Positions 26,113 through 34,923 of a stretch of DNA of 64,000 nt are shown piece after piece. The position numbers and the translations under genes are program-made. The DNA comes from Ensifer adhaerens. Its GTDB lineage: Bacteria > Pseudomonadota > Alphaproteobacteria > Rhizobiales > Rhizobiaceae. Every line of letters starts with the position of its first letter. The stretch's first letter is position 1. The stretch is from contig NZ_JABEKT010000002.1 in NCBI RefSeq assembly GCF_013283195.1, forward strand, positions 248,001-312,000, in the 5' to 3' direction. The notes beneath the pieces were generated by a model. The model worked only from the letters and a program-made list of their open reading frames with translations, was not told where the DNA came from and did no database searches.

Positions 26113-26970
26113 TTACAACCTGCCGTCTGCCATCAGCTTCGACAGGCAGGACGATTGATAGTCAAAACCGGCCTGCGCGACAACGAGCCTTTTCACGGCG
26201 CCAAGCGCCTGCTCGTTTGCCTCGAGGCGTCGTCCGTTTGCGTCCTGAGCGATGATCTGCCCGGCGGCGGCCGCAACCAGTTGTACGCCGGCGGCGATGT
26301 CCCAGGCGCTGAATTTCGACTCGTAGGAAACGGCCACGCGGCCGACCGCCACATAGGCAAGGTGGAGCGCGCAGGAGCCCAGGCGCCGAACGGCGCGAAA
26401 AGAGGTGACGAGATCGGCATAGGCCTCGAGCGCCGCCAGATCGGGCCGTTCGCCTTCATAGGGGGCGTTGCTCAGCAGTTCGACATGGCGATCGCTGTTG
26501 GCGCGCGCAAAAGGCGAGACGACGTCGCCGTTCAGCGTCAGGCGTCCGTCGCTCGCCATGAACAGCTCTTCCCGCATCGGATCGTAGACGATGCCGCAGA
26601 CCGGCTCGCCGGCATAGTAGGCAGCGATCGAGACGCAGAAGAACGGCAGGCCGGAGGCGAAATTGCTAGTACCGTCGATCGGGTCGATGATCCAGGTCGT
26701 CTCGCCCTCACCCTGCCAGCCGCTTTCCTCGCCGAGAATGCGCGACTGCGGCAGTCGCGACCAGATGATGTCGCAGGCGGCCCGTTCCGCCGCCTTGTCG
26801 CAGGCGGTCACGATGTCGAAGAAACCCGCCTTCTGCTCGGTCTGCAGCGTCTCCGGGCTCGCCTCGATGAAGCCCTTGCGCGCCACTGCGCCTGCAGCGA
26901 GCGCGGCTTCTTTGGCAACGCTTGTGATCGTTTCGTAGAGACTGTGGAGGATGGGCTGGTTGATGGTCAT
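26113..26970 (-). CDS. inositol-monophosphatase-family phosphatase
   Basis: A 285-residue Mg-dependent phosphatase. The metal sites are complete: Glu81-Glu82 (LGEESGW), Asp96 and Asp99 (WIIDPIDGTSNF) and Asp224 (SAWDIAAG). The family removes phosphate from inositol phosphates, sugar phosphates and PAP. Its start overlaps the stop of the importer ATPase gene, so it is made together with the transporter. It probably dephosphorylates the imported compound in the cytoplasm (inference). Confidence 0.92.
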   Translation of the reverse strand: MTINQPILHSLYETITSVAKEAALAAGAVARKGFIEASPETLQTEQKAGFFDIVTACDKAAERAACDIIWSRLPQSRILGEESGWQGEGETTWIIDPIDGTSNFASGLPFFCVSIAAYYAGEPVCGIVYDPMREELFMASDGRLTLNGDVVSPFARANSDRHVELLSNAPYEGERPDLAALEAYADLVTSFRAVRRLGSCALHLAYVAVGRVAVSYESKFSAWDIAAGVQLVAAAAGQIIAQDANGRRLEANEQALGAVKRLVVAQAGFDYQSSCLSKLMADGRL

Positions 26971-28073
26971 GCGGCTTTTCCCATGTCGGCGGCTTCACTG
27001 TTCGGCAGGATCCAGACGGGCTGGCTGTCGACGGACAGGCGCAGCATCTGGCCGACTTCAGCCACGCCCGTGCGGTAGTAATTGCTGTCGAGGAAGACGC
27101 ATTCCTGCCCCTCCAGATCAGTCAGGTATTCGACATAGGCGCCCTGGAACACAACGCGGCGCACCTTTGCCTGCATCGCTCCTTCGGCATCGACACGGAT
27201 ATGCTCCGGCCGAACGACGCAGCGCACCTCTTCGCCCGGTCTGAAGGCACGGCTGCCGCGCGGCAACGTGAAGGCAACCGTGGAGGCGATGCGGATCGAC
27301 ACGGTGGATTGGTCAACCGCCTCGATACGGCCATTCAGAATGTTTGCCTTGCCCATGAATTCGGCGACGAAACCGGTGCCGGGACGCGAATAGACGTTGA
27401 GCGGCGTGTCGTCCTGTTCGATGACGCCATTGCGCATCACCACGACGCGGTCCGAAATCGCCATGGCCTCGCTCTGGTCGTGGGTGACGTAGAGGCTGGT
27501 GATCCCGAGACGAAGCTGGATGGCGCGCAGTTCGTCGCGCATACGCTCGCGGAGCTGTGCGTCGAGGTTGGAGAGCGGTTCGTCGAACAAAAGCACTTTC
27601 GGCTGAGTGACGACGGCGCGGGCAAGCGCCACGCGCTGCTGCTGGCCGCCCGACAGCCGTGAGGGCGAGCGGTCGGCGTAGGTCTCGAGCGCCATCGTCG
27701 CAAGGACGGAGCCGACCCGGTCCTTCATCTCCTGTCGCGGCAGATTGAGAAGCCGCACGCCGTATTCGACGTTTTCACGCACGGTCATGTGCGGGAAGAG
27801 GGCGTAGCTCTGGAAAACCATGCCGACATTGCGGGCATTGACGGGGACATTGGTGACGTCGCGCCCGCCGATTGTGATGGCGCCCTCCGACGGCGTCTCG
27901 AAACCGGCAAGCATGCGCAACGTCGTCGTCTTGCCGCAGCCCGAGGGGCCAAGCAAGGTCACCAATGTCCCCTCTTCGATGACGAGGTTGAGCCGATCGA
28001 CCGCAAGGCCTGCGGCCGCACCGGCCGCTACGGGGAAGCGCTTTGAAATATTGGAGAAAATGACTTTCGACAT
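26967..28073 (-). CDS. ABC transporter ATP-binding protein (FbpC/AfuC/PotA type)
   Basis: A 368-residue ATPase. Walker A is GPSGCGKTT (about 42-50), Q-loop MVFQSYALFPH, signature LSGGQQQR (140-147) and Walker B VLLFDEPLSNLD. A C-terminal TOBE-type domain of about 130 residues follows, usual for the CUT1/iron/polyamine class. It overlaps the phosphatase start by four bases and lies 4 bases after the permease gene. Confidence 0.93.
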   Translation of the reverse strand: MSKVIFSNISKRFPVAAGAAAGLAVDRLNLVIEEGTLVTLLGPSGCGKTTTLRMLAGFETPSEGAITIGGRDVTNVPVNARNVGMVFQSYALFPHMTVRENVEYGVRLLNLPRQEMKDRVGSVLATMALETYADRSPSRLSGGQQQRVALARAVVTQPKVLLFDEPLSNLDAQLRERMRDELRAIQLRLGITSLYVTHDQSEAMAISDRVVVMRNGVIEQDDTPLNVYSRPGTGFVAEFMGKANILNGRIEAVDQSTVSIRIASTVAFTLPRGSRAFRPGEEVRCVVRPEHIRVDAEGAMQAKVRRVVFQGAYVEYLTDLEGQECVFLDSNYYRTGVAEVGQMLRLSVDSQPVWILPNSEAADMGKAA

Positions 28074-28077
28074 GGGA

Positions 28078-29766
28078 TTACCTCTTGGGCGATGTCGACG
28101 ACAGGAGAAGTTGCATGAGCGCCAGGATGGCGAGCACGACGAAGACGAGGATGCTGCAGTAGGCCGCCGCGACCCCGATCTTCAGCGTTTCCACCTGCGA
28201 CAGGATGGTGACCGTGATCAGCGTCCAGTTGGCCGAAACCAGAAAGATCACTGCGCTGAGCGTCGTCAGAGACCGGGTGAGGGCATAGGATAGCGAGGTG
28301 AACAGCGCCGGTTTGAGCAGCGGCAGGGTGATCTGGAAGAAGGTCCGCGTGTTGGAAGCGCCGAGCGTCATCGAGGCCTCCTCGATCGACTTGTCGATCT
28401 GGCGAAGCTGGTTCGAGCCTGCTTCGATGCCCACTTGCAGGTTCTTCACCACCATGGCGGCGACCACGATGAAAGCGGTGCCGGTCAGGAGCAACGGTGG
28501 CGCGTTGAAGGTGCTGACATAGCCGATGCCGAGAATGGTGCCGGGCGCGGCGAAAGAGAGCAGCGTGCCCCAGCGCAGAAGAAAACTGCCGGGAAATGCC
28601 TTCCTCACCAAGAGATAGGCGATGAGCATGCCCGCAATGGCTGTCACAGGCGTGGCGATCCCCGCCAGCAGCAACGAGTTGGCAAGTGTCTGGAATCCGG
28701 CGGTGAAGACCGTCGCGTAGTGGTCGAACGTCAGCGTGTTGTCGATGCCCGGCAGCCGGGTGAACGAGACGTAGATGACCGTCAGGTAGAACAGCAGGAT
28801 CGCAAAGACGATCGTGTAGCAGAGGATCGAAATCGGCAGTACCACGGCTGCGCCGGAAATGCGGATGGTTTGAGCCGTCGGTTTGCCGGTGACCGTCACG
28901 TAGCTTCGCTTGCTGACCCAGTAGCGATGGACAAGAAAGGCGGTGATCGACGGCACCAGCATGAGGCTCGCGAGCAGCGCGCCGGAATGCAGGTCGAAGT
29001 AACCGACCATCTGCGAATAGGCTTCGACGGCAAGCGTGTTGAAATTGCCGCCGATCAGCATCGGGTTGCCGAAATCCTCCACCGATTTGACGAAGACGAG
29101 CAGCGCCGAGCTCAGGATCGCCGGCGTGACGAGCGGCAGCGTCACTCGCGAGAAGGTGACCCAGCGCGAGGCGCCGAGCGAGGCGGAAGCATCTTCCAGC
29201 GCACTGTCGATCGATTGCAACATGCCGCGGATGTTGAGATAGGCGATCGGCGTGAAGGCAAGCGACTGGATCAGGACCAGGCTGTGAAAGCCGTAGACGT
29301 TGGCGTTGCGGATGCCGAGCAGCTCACGGGTAATGAGGCCCGAGCGCCCGAACAGGATCACCACCGCGAGCGCCATGACGAAGGGCGGCGAGATGATCGG
29401 CAGCAGCGCCACCCCATGCACGAAGGTCTTGCCGGGCATGGTCGTACGCGTTGCCGCAAAGGCGAGAACGAAGCCGATCAAGGTGGCGATCACGGCCGAG
29501 GTCGCCCCGAGCAACAGCGTATTGAACAACGATTCCCAGACAAAGGACTTGGACAGGACTTCGGCCAGTGCTGCGAGATCGAAGCCGCGGTCGGTGATGA
29601 CGGCCTGTTTCAGAACGGTGAAGATCGGCAAGGCGGCAAAGACGAGCACCGAGACCGTGACGACGGCGAAAATGCCGAACAGCCAGGGATCGACGACAAT
29701 CTTGCGCAGGAAGGCCGGCGATGCCCCCGTCCGCCCGGACGGGGTCGCTTGCGAGACGAGGGTCAT
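28078..29766 (-). CDS. ABC transporter permease, fused double domain (FbpB/AfuB type)
   Basis: A 562-residue permease with about twelve membrane helices and two copies of the coupling motif (EDASASLGASRWVTFSRVTLP and EEASMTLGASNTRTFFQITLP, each shown once). This duplication is the norm for iron(III)- and sugar-phosphate-type importers. It is the second gene of the operon, 20 bases downstream of the binding-protein gene. Confidence 0.93.
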   Translation of the reverse strand: MTLVSQATPSGRTGASPAFLRKIVVDPWLFGIFAVVTVSVLVFAALPIFTVLKQAVITDRGFDLAALAEVLSKSFVWESLFNTLLLGATSAVIATLIGFVLAFAATRTTMPGKTFVHGVALLPIISPPFVMALAVVILFGRSGLITRELLGIRNANVYGFHSLVLIQSLAFTPIAYLNIRGMLQSIDSALEDASASLGASRWVTFSRVTLPLVTPAILSSALLVFVKSVEDFGNPMLIGGNFNTLAVEAYSQMVGYFDLHSGALLASLMLVPSITAFLVHRYWVSKRSYVTVTGKPTAQTIRISGAAVVLPISILCYTIVFAILLFYLTVIYVSFTRLPGIDNTLTFDHYATVFTAGFQTLANSLLLAGIATPVTAIAGMLIAYLLVRKAFPGSFLLRWGTLLSFAAPGTILGIGYVSTFNAPPLLLTGTAFIVVAAMVVKNLQVGIEAGSNQLRQIDKSIEEASMTLGASNTRTFFQITLPLLKPALFTSLSYALTRSLTTLSAVIFLVSANWTLITVTILSQVETLKIGVAAAYCSILVFVVLAILALMQLLLSSTSPKR

Positions 29767-29786
29767 GGCGAGGCTCCTTGCCGGCG

Positions 29787-30803
29787 TTACTTGGCGTCGG
29801 CCTTGTGGCGCACGTCGTTTTCGTAGCGCTCCAGCAGGCGCGCGCGATTCTCGCCGGCCCAGCTGAAGTTGTAGTCGATCATCTTCACGTTGGAGAGGTC
29901 GATCTTGGCCTCAGGGTTCTTGTAGCCCGGCACGATCGGCCCGCGGAACGTTGCGCCGATGGCAGCCTGGCCCTTCTCGGTGAGCACCCAGTCGAGGAAG
30001 CTGGCGGCAGCCTTGGACTGCTCCTCAGGCGCGTTAGCGATGGCCGCTGCTGCATTCACCTCGAAGCCGGTTCCCTCTTCGGGAAAGGCGTAGCCGACCG
30101 TATAGCCCTGTGCCAATGCGGCCTCGATGTCCTGCGTATAGGCCATGGCAAGCGCGATCTCGTTGTTGGCGACCATGCGCGATGGCGCGACGCCGGAGCG
30201 CGTGTACTGAACCACGTTCTCGTCGATCGTCTTCATAAGCTCGAAGGCAGGCTCCTCGCCGAAAAGCTGCACCATCGAGGCGAGAGCCACATAGGCTGTT
30301 CCCGACGATGCTGGATGAGCCAGAGCGACGCTCTGCTTGAAGGCCGGATCGGCAAAGGATTTCCAGCTTGTCGGCGGCTTGGCACCGGTTTCATCGAGAA
30401 CCGCCTGGCTGTAGGCAAAGACGATTGGCGAGAGGGAGATGGGGGTCCAGCGGCCGTCCTTGTCGGTGTAGCGCTGGTCAACTTTATCGATGCCGGCATT
30501 CTTGTGCGGTGCCAGCAGGCCCTCATTGGCGGCCTGGATGAAGTTGTCGGCAGCGCCTGCAAGCCAAAGCCCGGCCTGCGGATTGCTCTTTTCCGCCCGA
30601 ATGCGGGCGAGGATTTCGCCGGCGCCGATGCGCACGAACTGCGCTTCGATGCCAGTATCGTCCTTGAACGCCTTCAGGACGGAGGCGCAATCGTCTTCCG
30701 ACATCGGGCAATAGACGGTCATTCCGGCGGCTTGCGCACTGCCGGACGAGAAAACTGAGCATAGGGCAACAAGCGCTGAAGCCAGCGCGAAACGGCGTGA
30801 CAT
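29787..30803 (-). CDS. ABC transporter substrate-binding protein (Fbp/AfuA-like)
   Basis: A 338-residue exported protein; the signal peptide ends near SGSAQA. The mature N-terminus MTVYCPMSEDDCASVLKAF and the segment GLWLAGAADNFIQAANEGL match the FbpA/AfuA/PhnS class-F group, whose ligands include ferric iron, 2-aminoethylphosphonate and hexose phosphates. No Tyr-Tyr iron pair is evident near the C-terminus. With a phosphatase and a SIS-domain regulator in the operon, a phosphorylated organic ligand is more likely than iron (inference). Confidence 0.88.
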   Translation of the reverse strand: MSRRFALASALVALCSVFSSGSAQAAGMTVYCPMSEDDCASVLKAFKDDTGIEAQFVRIGAGEILARIRAEKSNPQAGLWLAGAADNFIQAANEGLLAPHKNAGIDKVDQRYTDKDGRWTPISLSPIVFAYSQAVLDETGAKPPTSWKSFADPAFKQSVALAHPASSGTAYVALASMVQLFGEEPAFELMKTIDENVVQYTRSGVAPSRMVANNEIALAMAYTQDIEAALAQGYTVGYAFPEEGTGFEVNAAAAIANAPEEQSKAAASFLDWVLTEKGQAAIGATFRGPIVPGYKNPEAKIDLSNVKMIDYNFSWAGENRARLLERYENDVRHKADAK

Positions 30804-30902
30804 ATCGATTTCCTCCGAACGATCGCATCGGCCTCATCCGAGAGCCCTTCTTGGGCCCTCATGGTCTCACTCGCCGTGCGTGATCATCGTCATAATGAAG
30901 AA

Positions 30903-30945
30903 AGCTACATATGTCAAAAGGAATGTAGGTTAGCTACATTTGTCA
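30903..30945. promoter_or_regulatory. repeated operator, candidate RpiR site
   Basis: AGCTACATATGTCA (30903-30916) recurs as AGCTACATTTGTCA (30932-30945), 29 bp apart. The second copy is part of the inverted repeat AATGTAG (30922-30928) - CTACATT (30934-30940). The cluster begins 100 bp upstream of the first gene of the importer operon and is the obvious place for RpiR binding. Confidence 0.65.
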
Positions 30946-31044
30946 CCGGGCGACGAAGACGCGTCACAGATACTGTTCTCGGTGGGGCATCGTTCTGTGG
31001 CGCCAGAGTGTCGCCGAAACGCTTTCCGGCAAGGGCCCGCGATC

Positions 31045-31821
31045 CTATCGCAAGGCAGAAAGCGCCAGACCGATTGCGACGGCGAAAGTGAGTGCCGCAA
31101 ACAGCAGGTTCAACGTGGATTGATACTTGCTGAAGCCATGGGCGGCGCGGCAACCCGTGAGCGCGCCAAGTGCTCCGCCGCCGATGAATGAAAAAGCGAG
31201 AGGCCAATCGACGAGGCCGGAGAATGTGTAGCTCGCCCCGGTGGTCAGGCCGAATGCGGAAATGGCCACCAGCGATGTGGCGATTGCGTTGATCGTCGGC
31301 ATGCCTGTGGAAACCATCAGGCCCGGCACGATCAGGAAGCCGCCACCGATCCCGAAGAAGCCGGAGACGATGCCGGTCCCGGCGCCAAACGAGAGCACCT
31401 TCGGTGCGTTTCTGGGCGTGCAGCTCGACGCCGGATCACCGACCAGGTGTCGCCGTCTCAACATCGTCACGCTGACGACGGCCATGAGTGCCGCAAACAA
31501 CAGCAGGAGCCTTTGGCCATCCAGGGCCTTGCCGAGCGTGGCGCCGATCCATGCGCCGCCGACGCCCGTGATGCAATAAAGGCTAGCACAGCGCCATTTG
31601 ACCGTGCCGTGTCGCGCATGCATCGCCAGTCCCGACAGCGCGTTTGCCGCAACCGCGACGGCGCTGGTCCCGATTGCCACATGCACGTTGCTGACGCCGA
31701 CGACCTGAACGAGCAGGGGGACGGCCAGAATCGAGCCACCGCCGCCAAACAATCCAAGGCTGAAACCGACGAGACCGCCGCACAATGCTGCCAACACGAA
31801 CTGGGCAACGTCTAGCGTCAT
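31045..31821 (-). CDS. TSUP-family (TauE/SafE) membrane protein, presumed sulfite/organosulfur exporter
   Basis: A 258-residue membrane protein with eight or so hydrophobic segments. The paired family motifs are VGFSLGLFGGGGSILAVPLL and its repeat SGFFGIGGGFLIVPGLM. The ATG at 31821 has GGAG 9 bases upstream. TSUP proteins move sulfite, sulfoacetate or thiosulfate across the inner membrane. It lies downstream of a persulfide-dioxygenase-like gene on the same strand, which makes sulfite a reasonable cargo (inference). Confidence 0.88.
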   Translation of the reverse strand: MTLDVAQFVLAALCGGLVGFSLGLFGGGGSILAVPLLVQVVGVSNVHVAIGTSAVAVAANALSGLAMHARHGTVKWRCASLYCITGVGGAWIGATLGKALDGQRLLLLFAALMAVVSVTMLRRRHLVGDPASSCTPRNAPKVLSFGAGTGIVSGFFGIGGGFLIVPGLMVSTGMPTINAIATSLVAISAFGLTTGASYTFSGLVDWPLAFSFIGGGALGALTGCRAAHGFSKYQSTLNLLFAALTFAVAIGLALSALR

Positions 31822-31918
31822 GGCCGACAGCTCCGTCGAGGGTGAGCCGACGATATCAGCGATGCACCCGGGCCGATGGAAAGCCCTGGTGCCGAGCATT
31901 GTCTTGAAGGGAAAGGCT

Positions 31919-32797
31919 TCAGGACCATGCCGCCCCTCGCAGCGCATCGATCGGGAATCTCAGGTAGCGCCGGCCGTTTTCCTCCGGCTCCGGAAGCCGG
32001 CCGCCGTTGATGTTGACCTGCAGGGCGTGGAGGATGAGCTTGGGCATCGGCAGCGTTCGATCCCGTCCCTCGCGGAACGCGACGAACTCGCTTTCGCAGG
32101 CATAGCGCGTCAGATGGATGTTGTCCGCCTTCTGCTGAGCGACGGTGCTTTCCCAGCGCGGTTCGCGGCCACCGGGCTGATAGTCATGACCGACGAAGAT
32201 GCGGGTGTCGTCAGGCAGAGCCATGATATCGCGGATGCTTGCCCACAGCGCGTTGGCGCTGCCGCCGGGGAAGTCGGTGCGCGCAGTTCCGCTGTCCGGC
32301 ATGAACACCGTGTCGTGCACGAAGGCGGCGTCACCGACGCGATAGGTGATCGACGCCAGCGTATGCCCCGGCGAGAACATCACTCCGGCCTCGAAAGTGC
32401 CGATCCGGAACGTGTCGCCGCGATCAAACAGCCGGTCCCATTGCGATCCATCCGTTTTCAGGCCTGGCCAGTTGTAAATGTCGGCCCAGAGTTTCTGCAC
32501 ATCGACGATATGCGCGCCGATGGCCGTGGGGGCGCCGGTCTTGGCCTTCAGATAGGCGGCGGCCGAAAAGTGGTCGGCATGCGGATGGGTATCCAGGATC
32601 CACTGGACTTTGAGGTTTTGCGCGCGGACAAAGTCGAGCAGCCGGTCGGCATTGCCAGTCGCTACCGCGCCGGACTTCTCGTCGAAGTCGAGCACGGGAT
32701 CGATGATTGCGCAGGCCCGCGTTTTCGGATCGCTGACCACATATTGCACGGACCAGGTTCGCGGATCGAAGAAAGCCGCAATGTCGGGCCTCGTCAT
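31919..32797 (-). CDS. MBL-fold persulfide dioxygenase-like protein (Blh/ETHE1 type)
   Basis: A 292-residue metallo-beta-lactamase-fold protein. The metal motif is THPHADH (His71, His73, Asp75, His76), with further ligands in FSPGHTLAS and VGHDYQPGG. The DFPGGSANALWASIRDIMALP stretch, quoted as DFPGGSANALW, is typical of the Blh/ETHE1 group. These enzymes oxidise glutathione persulfide to sulfite. It is the middle gene between the desulfurase-like enzyme and the TSUP exporter, 3 bases after the former. Confidence 0.88.
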   Translation of the reverse strand: MTRPDIAAFFDPRTWSVQYVVSDPKTRACAIIDPVLDFDEKSGAVATGNADRLLDFVRAQNLKVQWILDTHPHADHFSAAAYLKAKTGAPTAIGAHIVDVQKLWADIYNWPGLKTDGSQWDRLFDRGDTFRIGTFEAGVMFSPGHTLASITYRVGDAAFVHDTVFMPDSGTARTDFPGGSANALWASIRDIMALPDDTRIFVGHDYQPGGREPRWESTVAQQKADNIHLTRYACESEFVAFREGRDRTLPMPKLILHALQVNINGGRLPEPEENGRRYLRFPIDALRGAAWS

Positions 32798-32800
32798 CGC

Positions 32801-34282
32801 TCACGCCCCCAGTGCAAGTGCGGCGCGCGGGAAGAAAATGGCGCGCGACGGATCGAAATCATAATGTTGCTCGTAGCTGGCCGCGTCGGCCGCAAGCTGG
32901 GTGACAGCCTCGAGGATGAACGCCACTTCCTCGTCCGAAAGCAGGACGCTGAAGTTCAGCCGTACAAAACCCGGCTTCAGCATTTCCTGTCCTGAAAGAA
33001 TGGCCTCGCGCAGGCGCTGCGACTGGCCATCGTCAATTCCCAGGAGCCGGTGCACATAGGGTCCGGCGCAGGCGCAGCCGCCGCGTGCCTGGATGCCGAA
33101 GCGGTCGCTGAGCATGCGGGTTACCAGTTGCTGGTGAACATGGCCGCCCTTGCCGTCCCTGACGCGGAAGGAAAAGATTGGCAACCGCTCCGGTCCGAGA
33201 GGACCAAGTAGTTCCAGTCGCTCGTTGCCGCGCCATGCGGCGATTGCGCGGCGGGTCAAGTCCGCGTTTCTGGCCTGCATTGCCGCAGCCCCGATCGCTT
33301 CCTTGACGAGGAAGGCGAGTGCCGCGCGGATATCGCCGACGACGTTCGGGGTGCCGGCTTCCTCGCGCGCCTCGAGGCTTTGGCTGTAGTCATGGCCGGT
33401 CGGCGAAACGAACTTCACCGTGCCGCCGCCGGGCCAGGATGGTTTTGCCGTGACAGCCGCGTCGCGTCGCAGGATCAGGACACCCGACGTGCCCGGCCCG
33501 CCGATGAACTTGTGCGGCGAGACGACCACCGCGTCGATCCTGGCGTCGTCGTCGGGCGACATGTCGATCGGCAGGTAGGGGCCGGCGCCGGCATAGTCCC
33601 ACACCATCTTTGCGCCCGCAGCCTTGGCGATCCGGGTGACGGCTGCAACGTCGGTGACGATGCCCGTGACATTGGAGGCGGCGGAGAAGGCGCAAATCGT
33701 GAGATCGGCCGGCTGTAGCAACGCGTCGCCGAGCGCGCTGAGATCTGGTCCACCCGCTGGACATTCGGCAATCTCGACCACTTCGGCGCCGCTTTCACGC
33801 CAGGGCAGAATGTTGGAATGATGTTCATAGGGTCCGATCAGGATGCGAACACGCCGCCCAGTGGCGACCGCCTCGGTGACCCCAAACAGGTTCACGAGCC
33901 GATTGATGCCGGCGGTGGCGCCGGAGCCGGCGAAAATTACGGCATGCTCGGGTCCGGCTCCGCAGCAACCGGCGATCACCGCGCGCGCGTCGCGACGCAG
34001 CCGGGTCATGAAGCCGCCGCAGTAGGACGCTTCGGTGTGGCTGTTGGCGTAGTAGGGCAGTACCTGCTCGAGAATGAATTGCTCGATCTGCATCAATGCC
34101 CGGCCGGAGGCGACATAGTCGGCATAGACGAGGTTCTTGACGCCGAAGGGACCCTCGATTTTGGCAGTCTTGCCGACCAGCCCCGCCCGCAGCGCCGAGA
34201 TTGTATCGTCGCCGGCAAGGCTTTCCCGAAACGCATCGAGCGGGCCGCTCATGCGTGGCTGGCGTGTGCACGGCATCGTCAT
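32801..34282 (-). CDS. class-V aminotransferase, cysteine-desulfurase-like
   Basis: A 493-residue PLP enzyme. The ATG at 34282 follows GGGAGG. Features are HHSNILPWRESGAEV, the PLP-binding Lys258 in VVSPHKFIGGPGTSG, and a Cys pair (403, 405) in ARGGCACAGPYVH at the place of the persulfide-forming Cys loop of SufS/CsdA enzymes. It is about 90 residues longer than SufS, mostly at the C-terminus. It probably releases sulfur from cysteine or a related amino acid, feeding the MBL enzyme next to it. Confidence 0.85.
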   Translation of the reverse strand: MTMPCTRQPRMSGPLDAFRESLAGDDTISALRAGLVGKTAKIEGPFGVKNLVYADYVASGRALMQIEQFILEQVLPYYANSHTEASYCGGFMTRLRRDARAVIAGCCGAGPEHAVIFAGSGATAGINRLVNLFGVTEAVATGRRVRILIGPYEHHSNILPWRESGAEVVEIAECPAGGPDLSALGDALLQPADLTICAFSAASNVTGIVTDVAAVTRIAKAAGAKMVWDYAGAGPYLPIDMSPDDDARIDAVVVSPHKFIGGPGTSGVLILRRDAAVTAKPSWPGGGTVKFVSPTGHDYSQSLEAREEAGTPNVVGDIRAALAFLVKEAIGAAAMQARNADLTRRAIAAWRGNERLELLGPLGPERLPIFSFRVRDGKGGHVHQQLVTRMLSDRFGIQARGGCACAGPYVHRLLGIDDGQSQRLREAILSGQEMLKPGFVRLNFSVLLSDEEVAFILEAVTQLAADAASYEQHYDFDPSRAIFFPRAALALGA

Positions 34283-34377
34283 CGTTTCCTCCCGGGTCGG
34301 ACAGACGATAAGTCTAATCGATCGGTTGCATGCAAACCTCATCATTCTTATGCTGGAACGAGTCGAATTCGGGTCAT

Positions 34378-34863
34378 ATGATCGGTAAAATGGAAAAGAT
34401 TGACGATATTGATATGCGGATTCTGTCCTGTCTGCAAAAGGACGGCACGATCTCGCAGCGTGATCTGGCCGATCGAGTCGGCCTGTCGCAGAATGCCTGC
34501 TGGCGGCGCCTGCAGCGGCTGAACGCCAGCGGACTTGTGCTTGGCACTCACGCAGCGATCGACGTTGCAGCGCTCGGCTTCGACCTCACGGTGTTCGTGA
34601 TGATCCGCACCCGCCACCATTCCAAGGAATGGGCCGACAGTTTCCGCACGCATGTCGAGCGGCTGCCCGAGGTAACGGACCTCTACCGGATCGGCGGCGA
34701 CTGGGATTATCTGATCAAGGTGGTGACACGCGGAATGGCCGGCTATGACGCCTTCTATCAGAAGCTCATCACCGATATCGACCTGATGACGGTCACCGGC
34801 TTCTTCTCGATGGAAACCATCATCAGCAATCGCATGCCGGACCTGCGCGGTTTCGTGCGGTAG
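34378..34863 (+). CDS. Lrp/AsnC-family regulator
   Basis: A 161-residue regulator. The N-terminal HTH (IDDIDMRILSCLQKDGTISQ, then RDLADRVGLSQNACWRRLQRL) is followed by an AsnC ligand domain (EVTDLYRIGGDWDYLIKVV). The start at 34378 or at 34390 are both possible. It is divergent from the desulfurase-like gene. Several Lrp proteins of this type (DecR/YbaO, CuyR) respond to cysteine, which suits the neighbouring sulfur genes. Confidence 0.9.
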   Translation: MIGKMEKIDDIDMRILSCLQKDGTISQRDLADRVGLSQNACWRRLQRLNASGLVLGTHAAIDVAALGFDLTVFVMIRTRHHSKEWADSFRTHVERLPEVTDLYRIGGDWDYLIKVVTRGMAGYDAFYQKLITDIDLMTVTGFFSMETIISNRMPDLRGFVR

Positions 34864-34923
34864 CGTTCCGCGACATTCCAGAGACGCCGATGCGCTTCAG
34901 TCCGATCGGCAGAAGCCGCATTC

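Noticed and set aside
28435-29826. 463-codon plus-strand frame over the importer permease
   Set aside because: Highly charged, motif-free antisense translation of the double permease.
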